DNA from: CALJIC01 sp039805565
GTDB taxonomy: Bacteria; Chloroflexota; Chloroflexia; Chloroflexales; Roseiflexaceae
DNA length: 9,949 nucleotides
Assembly: GCA_039805565.1 (NCBI GenBank)
Contig: JBDLTZ010000242.1
Location: 1 to 9,949 of the forward strand
Direction: 5' to 3'
Positions within the stretch are counted from its first letter, which is position 1. Each line of letters opens with the position of its first letter. This document shows, in pieces, positions 1-6,219 of the stretch. A program made the translations under genes and the position numbers. The notes beneath the pieces were generated by a model. It was not told the DNA's origin and did not search any database. It saw only the letters and a program-made list of their open reading frames with translations.

Positions 1-2190
<2,190 letters not shown>

Positions 2191-2198
2191 GGGCACCT

Positions 2199-2325
2199 CG
2201 CACTCTGTCGGTAGTTCAGTAGTCAGTATGCAGTCGTCAGCACAGCGGCCAGCATGACGTAGCCCTGTCCTCGGCCACAGTGCCGTGCTGTCTCCTGGAT
2301 ACTAGGTACTGCCTACTGGCTCCTA
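2199..2325. repeat. Degenerate short-period repeats between leader structures and rpoB
   Basis: The stretch holds imperfect repeated words around AGTAGTCAGTATGCAGTCGTCAG-like and GGATACTAGGTACTGCCTACTGG-like sequence (CAGT, TACTG and AGTC steps). Such low-complexity runs are familiar in intergenic DNA of Chloroflexota. No gene or clear regulatory site was seen within it. Confidence 0.3.
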
Positions 2326-2442
2326 ACATGCCAAAAACACGAAACGTCCTATCATCGGTTCTGCCCGGCCGGGGGCAGATACCGCTGAGTCGACGCTCGT
2401 GAGAACAAAAAGCCTCCGGGAAGGGTGCGCCCGGCGGCGCAT
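2323..2442 (-). CDS. Possible Arg-rich leader peptide in the rpoB leader
   Basis: A 39-codon open frame starts at ATG 2440-2442, with GAAGG 5 nt upstream, and ends with TAG at 2323-2325. The peptide begins MRRRAHPSRRLFVL, and its Arg codons run directly through the terminator hairpin at 2407-2438. The layout resembles classical leader-peptide attenuation, in which ribosome stalling changes RNA folding. However, high-GC DNA makes Arg codons common by chance and no family is recognisable, so this is only a candidate. Translation, if real, would keep the hairpin open and could couple rpoB transcription to ribosome or arginyl-tRNA supply. Confidence 0.22.
   Translation of the reverse strand: MRRRAHPSRRLFVLTSVDSAVSAPGRAEPMIGRFVFLAC
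2356..2384 (-). promoter_or_regulatory. Second hairpin in the rpoB leader
   Basis: The arms CGGT plus CTGCCC (2356-2366) face GGGCAG plus ACCG (2373-2384), with a small internal asymmetry and a GGCCGG loop. There is no T-tract, so it is more likely a structural leader element than a terminator. Its role is unknown. Confidence 0.4.
2407..2438 (-). terminator. Intrinsic-terminator-like hairpin inside the rpoB leader (candidate attenuator)
   Basis: In minus-strand RNA GCCGCCGGG (plus 2430-2438) can pair with CCCGGAGGC (2412-2420) across a 9-nt loop, a 9-bp stem with one mismatch, directly followed by TTTTT (2407-2411) and GTT. It sits about 70 nt after the predicted rpoB start site and 215 nt before the rpoB ATG, so read-through is required for rpoB expression. 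No minus-strand gene ends here, which argues for attenuation rather than ordinary termination. Confidence 0.55.
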
Positions 2443-2513
2443 GCGTACCTTCGCGCGTGCGTGGGGGGTGAGCCTCCTCCCTCTCCGGCTCTTCCTTCAG
2501 TTTGCGAAAAGCA

Positions 2514-2542
2514 ATGATATCACCCGCACTGATCTTTGTCAA
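2514..2542 (-). promoter_or_regulatory. rpoB sigma-70 promoter
   Basis: On the minus strand TTGACA (plus positions 2537-2542) is followed after exactly 17 nt by TATCAT (2514-2519), i.e. a perfect -35 and a 5/6 -10. Transcription would start near 2507, giving an rpoB leader of roughly 315 nt. No better promoter is visible closer to rpoB. Confidence 0.75.
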
Positions 2543-2603
2543 GGAGCTGTGTTGAACGTATCGCAACTCTATGGCGGTGGCACAAGGCGTGCGGGGCTAT
2601 CTC

Positions 2604-2632
2604 TTGTGCGTGTGCGAGGCGTATGTTATAGT
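2604..2632 (+). promoter_or_regulatory. Promoter of the tRNA-Arg gene
   Basis: TTGTGC (2604-2609) and TATAGT (2627-2632) are separated by 17 nt, giving a modest -35 and a 5/6 -10. The predicted start lies about 3-4 nt before the mature tRNA 5' end. It is divergent from the rpoB promoter, about 60 nt away. Confidence 0.5.
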
Positions 2633-2642
2633 TGAGTGGCAG

Positions 2643-2718
2643 GCGGGCGTAGCTCAGTGGATAGAGCAGCGGTCTTCTAAACCGTTGGTCGTGCGTTCGA
2701 GTCGCACCGTCCGCGCCA
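2643..2718 (+). tRNA. tRNA-Arg, anticodon TCT
   Basis: A complete 76-nt cloverleaf can be folded by eye. The acceptor stem GCGGGCG pairs with CGTCCGC (one G-U). The D arm is GCTC/GAGC. The anticodon stem GCGGT/ACCGT encloses CTTCTAA with TCT at 2676-2678. The T arm GTGCG/CGCAC encloses TTCGAGT. The discriminator base is G and CCA is encoded. It reads AGA and AGG arginine codons, which are rare in a GC-rich genome. Its 3' side abuts an integrase remnant, so it probably served as an integration site. Confidence 0.97.
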
Positions 2719-2788
2719 CGTTATTTGGCTCTCTGCTGCGGAATTTGCACTGGAAGATTCGCCTCGATCTTCTGGCTATTGGCCCAAG

Positions 2789-2831
2789 TGTCGCCACTAG
2801 TGTTGTCATGCGCCAAAATATGTCGCCACTA
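2789..2831. repeat. Direct repeats TGTCGCCACTA, possible insertion-sequence end
   Basis: TGTCGCCACTA occurs at 2789-2799 and again at 2821-2831 (32 nt apart), with a related but interrupted copy (TGTCATGCGCC) between them. Spaced repeats of this kind resemble the multiple terminal binding sites of IS21-type transposons. No transposase gene accompanies them, so at most this is a remnant end. The family link is from memory. Confidence 0.4.
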
Positions 2832-2844
2832 ATCGGGCGACATA
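2815..2844 (-). terminator. Hairpin with T-tract downstream of the integrase remnant
   Basis: A perfect 9-bp inverted repeat TATGTCGCC / GGCGACATA (2819-2827 and 2836-2844) encloses 8 nt. On the minus strand it is followed by TTTT (2815-2818). It begins 5 nt after the stop of the integrase-like frame and is placed to terminate it, though the arms also share the TGTCGCC word of the neighbouring repeats. Confidence 0.45.
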
Positions 2845-2848
2845 GCTC

Positions 2849-3305
2849 TCAAGAGCCAGTGGTGGGTGCCTTTGTCATGCGATTTGCCGCGGCATCAATA
2901 ACCGATGCGAGCTCTTTCTCTGTCTCCTGTTCGATCTGCCGATCAATGCGGTTAAGCGCCTCTGCGAACTCGCGCTCCATCGCCGCTCGCAGCGCCATGA
3001 GCGCCAGGAGGTCCGGTAGCGCGAGTGTTGAGTCCGCCAGCTTGCGCTGATCGATCCATGCGCTCATGTAGTCGGCGACGATGGGGTTGTCTGCGTGGGG
3101 GTCGCGGCCGGACTTCAGGTCTGCGACGATCTGCTTCTGAAGCTTGAGCGCCTCCTTCATGGTGCCCGCCTTGCGGCGGGGGAGCGCCTTCGTCGGACAG
3201 CGCGCCCGCCACAGCTTCGCGTCCTCCCCCTCCAGGGTTGCCCACAGCACACCTTACCTGGTCCTGGTAGACGCCGGGAACGTTGGTCGTGCTCCTGCGG
3301 CCCAT
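2849..3305 (-). pseudogene. Degraded tyrosine-integrase-like N-terminus
   Basis: Two overlapping minus frames look like one broken gene. From ATG 3303-3305 the first reads MGRRSTTNVPGVYQDQ, a typical integrase opening. Homology then seems to continue in another frame from about 3250 (LWATLEGEDAKLWRARCPTK, then MKEALKLQKQIVADLKSG and NPIVADYMSAWIDQRKLADSTL), which resembles the arm-binding and SAM-like N-terminal region of phage-type tyrosine integrases. After STL the sequence changes to an unrelated helical tail and stops at 2849; the catalytic domain with its R...HxxR...Y is absent. So there is at least one frameshift (about 3250-3262) plus an internal deletion or fusion. The ATG lies in TGATG, overlapping the stop of a vanished upstream frame. 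Family call by eye only. Confidence 0.5.
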
Positions 3306-3307
3306 CA

Positions 3308-3349
3308 CGACATCTCGTTCCGGTTCCGCTCGATGTAACTGAGATGTCG
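3308..3349. repeat. 9-bp inverted repeat near the start of the integrase remnant
   Basis: CGACATCTC (3308-3316) and GAGATGTCG (3341-3349) are perfect reverse complements with 24 nt between them. It lies just upstream of the integrase-like ATG on the minus strand. It could be a regulatory dyad or a mobile-element scar; nothing decides between them. Confidence 0.3.
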
Positions 3350-3372
3350 GTCGCCTCAGCACCAACAAACAG

Positions 3373-3405
3373 GATGCCGGGAGCAATGTAACTGCTCCCG
3401 GCATC
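3373..3405 (-). terminator. Strong hairpin terminator after the acidic gene
   Basis: A perfect 13-bp stem GATGCCGGGAGCA / TGCTCCCGGCATC with a 7-nt loop begins 7 nt after the stop of the gene at 3412-4140. The minus-strand tail is only moderately T-rich (CTGTTTGTTGG). It would also insulate that gene from the integrase remnant. Confidence 0.7.
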
Positions 3406-3411
3406 ACCCCT

Positions 3412-4140
3412 TCATTCTTCGACTGAGACCACCGCTTCGAGGTAGCGCTCAAACACTGTTTCGCGCTCCGCCTCTGGAACTGGCGGTCGCTTCGGCTTTG
3501 TGCCAAAGGACAGGAATTGTTGGCGTTCCAGTCGCTCGGCAATGTCAGCCATGTCTGTCCAAGGGTCGCTACCATCGCTGTTTGCCAGTGCGACATAGGC
3601 TTGGAGTCCAGCTCGCACTGCCTCATCTGACACGAGATCAGGCGCGGTAATAGTTATTTCGTTCGGCAGCGAAGCAAAGACCTGAATCTTGTACGCATCG
3701 CCGTTTGTGCCGAAGTAGCTAGTGATGAAGTGCGTGTAGAGGTCTGTGCTGTCACCTGGTGTAAGCCGCGCAATCACCAGCGCCGGATCGTCGAACCCCT
3801 CATCCGGCTCCTGAATGAGATATGCACCGTGCTCGCCTGCGTCTAGGACGTTCAGGTTGAAATGGGTCTCCATAGGTGCACCGATCGACCACTCGCACGT
3901 GAGGAGCATCCGAAGCTTGCCCGCGTTGGACAACCGCTCGGCGAGGCTATACTCCCCGGACTCAAGATCGTCTTCATCGTAGTCGTCCGGGTCGAGATTG
4001 AGCTCCGAGTTCTCGACCAGATCATCCAGCTGCTCCAGCTCGATTGGCTCCGTGGGAATGTAGATGCTCCCCTCTCCGTGCTGATGGAGTGGTGAGGCGA
4101 TTGCCCTGTCGAGATGGTCAAACAGTCGTTCCAGGCTCAT
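3412..4140 (-). CDS. Hypothetical acidic protein, 242 residues
   Basis: I do not recognise this protein. It starts at ATG 4138-4140 with GGAG 9 nt upstream, stops just before the strong hairpin at 3373-3405, and looks like an intact gene. It is soluble by eye: no signal peptide and no membrane segment. Residues about 33-67 are very acidic (LNLDPDDYDEDDLESGEYSL region), followed by a mixed strand/helix region (LRMLLTCEWSIG, THFNLNVLDAGEHGAYLI) and a C-terminal helix rich in Glu and Arg. Codons and base composition look lower in GC than the flanking genes, which suggests recent acquisition. It shares an orientation with the DUF4258-like gene but is about 145-300 nt from it, so it may be a separate unit. 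Role unknown; acidity alone does not prove DNA mimicry. Confidence 0.75.
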   Translation of the reverse strand: MSLERLFDHLDRAIASPLHQHGEGSIYIPTEPIELEQLDDLVENSELNLDPDDYDEDDLESGEYSLAERLSNAGKLRMLLTCEWSIGAPMETHFNLNVLDAGEHGAYLIQEPDEGFDDPALVIARLTPGDSTDLYTHFITSYFGTNGDAYKIQVFASLPNEITITAPDLVSDEAVRAGLQAYVALANSDGSDPWTDMADIAERLERQQFLSFGTKPKRPPVPEAERETVFERYLEAVVSVEE

Positions 4141-4285
4141 CTATGTGGGCTCCATTGTCTTAAGGGTGGGCGATTTGGACGAGACACAAGCACCAGAGCG
4201 CCCCGGCGCGGCGACGATACAGCAGGTTGTGCGCCGCCCGCAGACTACCACTCCCCTCCGATCCGCACAAGCCGCCCTCGCCGCT

Positions 4286-4441
4286 CTAGTGCTCGGCCAC
4301 TGCTGCCGCGCTTGCGCAGTGCACCTCGGTGGCGCGATACATGTCTGGCTCACGCACCCGCGCGATGACCATCGCTGCCTGTAGCTCGCAGGTTGGGTTG
4401 TGCGCGACCCGGATCAGGCCGCGCGCCCCTGAGAGGCTCAT
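4286..4441 (-). CDS. Possible small protein (51 residues) coupled to the DUF4258 gene
   Basis: An ATG at 4439-4441 overlaps the TGA of the DUF4258-like gene as ATGA, the arrangement typical of translationally coupled partners. The frame ends with TAG at 4286-4288. The protein starts MSLSGARGLIRVAHNPTCEL and contains two cysteines (residues 18 and 42). I recognise no family. DUF4258-like proteins are often encoded next to a small partner, so a truncated or novel partner is conceivable, but the frame could also be chance in GC-rich DNA. The rest of 4141-4285 holds nothing I can support. Confidence 0.35.
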   Translation of the reverse strand: MSLSGARGLIRVAHNPTCELQAAMVIARVREPDMYRATEVHCASAAAVAEH

Positions 4442-4776
4442 GCCGCGCTCCTTCCCGACGACTGCCTATCCGCGGTACACTCATACCTGGCCTTGCAGCG
4501 AATATCCTTCAGGCCGGCGCGGTTGCGGTAGACTGTCAGCAGCACTGGCGCATCGCCGGTATCGTTGACCACGAGGACAACGCCCTCCAGATGTGCGTAC
4601 CGCCGGTAGCGCTCAAGATCTCGCGGCATATCGCGCCGGCCGAGAAAGACGTGGAGCACACCGCCACTTCGGATACCTCGACCGTACTCCAGCACGAAGG
4701 CCATGTCCTCGTCGCTCACGTTACGCTGCGCCTGCCGGGTGCGCGCGTGATGGGTCAGCCGAATAGTCAACTCCAT
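4438..4776 (-). CDS. DUF4258-like small protein, 112 residues
   Basis: The N-terminus reads LTHHARTRQAQRNVSDEDMAFVLEYG, matching the DUF4258 pattern of a histidine and arginine, an R-x-x-QR step and a helix predicting 'S-x-E-D-hydrophobic'. It is followed by two strands ending in VVNDTGDAPVLLTVYRN, as in that compact fold. DUF4258 proteins are small and often lie in toxin-antitoxin-like or mobile loci; biochemical function is mostly unassigned. The start at 4776 has GAGG 5 nt upstream (within GAGGGGG). Residues after about 97 (KARYECTADRQ...) extend past the usual core and may be ragged. The stop overlaps the next ATG (4441). It diverges from the sigma operon across a 188-nt AT-richer gap; I found no convincing promoter for it there. 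Confidence 0.7.
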   Translation of the reverse strand: MELTIRLTHHARTRQAQRNVSDEDMAFVLEYGRGIRSGGVLHVFLGRRDMPRDLERYRRYAHLEGVVLVVNDTGDAPVLLTVYRNRAGLKDIRCKARYECTADRQSSGRSAA

Positions 4777-4879
4777 AGCCCCCTCGTTTCACTCGCATTT
4801 GCTTTCACTACTCTCGTGATAAGACAACACCTGCGCGACAATTTCGCACACAACTGTCACTATTGTTATCGTCTTTTTA

Positions 4880-4909
4880 TTGACGCGAGATACCGTAGAT
4901 GCGTACCAT
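4880..4909 (+). promoter_or_regulatory. Promoter of the sigma-XRE-protease/helicase operon
   Basis: TTGACG (4880-4885) and TACCAT (4904-4909) are 18 nt apart, inside an AT-richer stretch (TATTGTTATCGTCTTTTTAT just upstream). The transcript would start near 4916 and leave about 48 nt before the ATG at 4965. This also argues against the earlier in-frame ATG at 4899, which would fall within the promoter spacer. Confidence 0.5.
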
Positions 4910-4910
4910 A

Positions 4911-4933
4911 GGTGCACATTGCACCGTCGGTGC
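4911..4933 (+). promoter_or_regulatory. Overlapping palindromes at the operon start site (candidate operator)
   Basis: Two perfect dyads share a half-site: GGTGCA-CAT-TGCACC (4911-4925) and GCACCG-T-CGGTGC (4921-4933), so there are three alternating GGTGC/GCACC half-sites. They begin 1 nt after the -10 and cover the predicted transcription start, a classic repressor position. The XRE protein two genes downstream is the obvious candidate binder, by inference. Confidence 0.5.
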
Positions 4934-4964
4934 TCCTCCCAGTGTTCTGACGAGGAACAACGTC

Positions 4965-5615
4965 ATGGGACAGAGTCGCCCCTGGCACGACGTCGTCATC
5001 GAGTGTCAACCCAAAGTCCAGCGCCTGCGTGCGACCCTCACGACCGGTGGGACCCTCACGCCCGAGCTCCACCACGACCTCCACAGCATCATCCTCGCGA
5101 TGCGGAACTACCTCCTGCACCGCGCCAGCGAGCTGCGCCCCTACGGCGACGACGTCCTCGACGAGGCGCTCCTGGCGATCATCGAGCAGCTCCACCACGA
5201 CCTCCACAGCCCGGGGTTCCGCAGCATGGAGGGGAAGTTCGGCTCGTACATCTCGACGACCACAAACCGAGTCGTGAGGGAGCTGCGCCGAAAATACGGG
5301 CAGTTGAACATCTTATCTACCAGTGTGAGCCTGGATGCGCCGGTCGGTGAGGATGGCCGCGCCCGCCACGAGCGCATCGAGGACGTCACGCCGGAGCGGC
5401 TGGCCGCGGAGTTCGCGGAGGAGCGCCTCCGCGCTCGCCTGCGGGAAGCGATCACCCGGCTCCCCGTGCGGGACCGGGAGGTGCTGACGATGCGCATGGA
5501 CGGCGTTCCGGGGAAGCAGATCGCCGCACAGCTGGGAATGTCACAGCCGAATGTTACCCACATCTACAATCGAGTGGTCGAGCGCCTGCGCCGCGAGCTG
5601 GTGGAGGGTTCCTGA
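4965..5615 (+). CDS. Sigma-70 family (ECF-like) RNA polymerase sigma factor, 216 residues
   Basis: This protein likely recruits RNA polymerase to a small set of promoters. Residues about 60-110 (DDVLDEALLAIIEQL to FGSYISTTTNRVVRELRRK) resemble sigma region 2. Residues about 160-212 (EAITRLPVRDREVLTMRMDG, then KQIAAQLGMSQPNVTHIYNR) are a clear region 4 helix-turn-helix. I chose ATG 4965 because GAGGA lies 8 nt upstream and the longer ATG at 4899 falls inside the promoter. The N-terminal 55 residues are longer than in a typical ECF sigma factor and unassigned. A perfect 23-nt repeat encodes LHHDLHS twice (findings). The gene leads the operon and is 1 nt from the XRE gene, so the two are coupled. 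Could alternatively be a sigma-like regulator that no longer drives transcription. Confidence 0.8.
   Translation: MGQSRPWHDVVIECQPKVQRLRATLTTGGTLTPELHHDLHSIILAMRNYLLHRASELRPYGDDVLDEALLAIIEQLHHDLHSPGFRSMEGKFGSYISTTTNRVVRELRRKYGQLNILSTSVSLDAPVGEDGRARHERIEDVTPERLAAEFAEERLRARLREAITRLPVRDREVLTMRMDGVPGKQIAAQLGMSQPNVTHIYNRVVERLRRELVEGS
5065..5210 (+). repeat. Exact 23-nt in-frame direct repeat within the sigma gene
   Basis: An identical 23-nt segment (begins AGCTCCACC, ends CCACAGC) lies at 5065-5087 and 5188-5210, 123 nt (41 codons) apart, hence in frame. Both copies encode L-H-H-D-L-H-S, while the bases on either side differ. Confidence 0.9.
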
Positions 5616-5616
5616 G

Positions 5617-6219
5617 ATGGACGAGCGGCAGTACTTCATCGAGGCGGCCCTGCGTTACGAAGCGCTCCTCGAGTCAGGCCAGCAGCTCTCGCTCGACGCC
5701 TTTGTCGCCAGTGAGCCTGAGGCCACGCGCGCGGAGCTCCGGGCGTTCCTCGAAGACAACCACACGCTCGGCCCGCTGGACATCCCGGCGATGCTCACCC
5801 CCGAGCAGGAGGCCCGCGCGGACGCGGTCATCGCACGAGCGATGCAGGCCTGGGGTGTCGCGCCGTCACTGGCCACGCGCAACCTGACCGAGCTGCGGAA
5901 GGCGCGCAATCTCACGGTTGGGCGCCTCGCGCGCCAGCTGAAGCTGCCGGTGGATGTGCTCGCCCGCATCGAGCGCGGCAAGGTTGCGGCCGCATCGATC
6001 CCGCCCCGGCTCGTGCGCGAGCTCGCCGACCTCCTCCAGGAGACCGCCGCCGCCGTCCAGGCTGCACTCACGACACCGGCACCCCTTGCCACAGCGCGCT
6101 TGAACGCCGTAGACGGCACCGTCGAGGGGGAGGAGCCGGTCGTGACCTTCGTCCAGGCCTTCACTGACAGTGCGCCGGCGCCTGAAGAGCGCTCGGCCTG
6201 GGAGCGTGAGATCTCATGA
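5617..6219 (+). CDS. XRE-type helix-turn-helix protein, 200 residues (candidate repressor)
   Basis: Probably a DNA-binding regulator and the substrate of the protease encoded next. A central helix-turn-helix spans about residues 89-150 (NLTELRKARNLTVGRLARQL, then KLPVDVLARIERGK). It is flanked by an acidic helical N-terminal arm (residues 1-75) and a Pro/Glu/Thr-rich flexible tail (about 152-200) that could carry a cleavage site. ATG 5617 has GGAGG 9 nt upstream and follows the sigma stop by 1 nt; a longer in-frame start at 5551 would lie inside the sigma gene. The stop overlaps the next ATG (ATGA). In known systems (ImmR/ImmA, DdrO/IrrE) the regulator next to an ImmA/IrrE protease is cleaved to relieve repression. 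Because it neighbours a sigma factor, the N-terminal arm could also be an anti-sigma module. The partnership is inference. Confidence 0.8.
   Translation: MDERQYFIEAALRYEALLESGQQLSLDAFVASEPEATRAELRAFLEDNHTLGPLDIPAMLTPEQEARADAVIARAMQAWGVAPSLATRNLTELRKARNLTVGRLARQLKLPVDVLARIERGKVAAASIPPRLVRELADLLQETAAAVQAALTTPAPLATARLNAVDGTVEGEEPVVTFVQAFTDSAPAPEERSAWEREIS

Noticed and set aside
2237..2566. Minus-strand 109-codon frame over the rpoB leader
   Set aside because: Its start lies upstream of the rpoB promoter -35, and the product has no recognisable domain; the promoter and hairpins explain the DNA better.
2753..2772. GAAGAT-8 nt-ATCTTC dyad as terminator of the tRNA gene
   Set aside because: Only a 6-bp AU-containing stem with no T-tract after it.
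2571..3050. Plus-strand 159-codon frame
   Set aside because: It runs straight through the tRNA-Arg gene and antisense to the integrase remnant.
3281..3292. 12-nt match CGTTGGTCGTGC to the tRNA anticodon-variable region (2683-2694), as an att repeat
   Set aside because: Short, internal rather than at the tRNA 3' end, and it lies within the integrase-like coding segment (STTN); chance is likely enough.
4393..4911. Plus-strand 172-codon frame
   Set aside because: Antisense to the DUF4258-like gene, runs into the divergent promoter region, and has no domain signal.
4899..4964. Upstream ATG (4899) as start of the sigma factor
   Set aside because: It sits in the spacer between the -35 and -10 and lacks a Shine-Dalgarno site; ATG 4965 has GAGGA at good distance.
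5551..5616. Upstream start for the XRE protein
   Set aside because: It would overlap 65 nt of the sigma gene; ATG 5617 follows the sigma stop by 1 nt and has GGAGG upstream.
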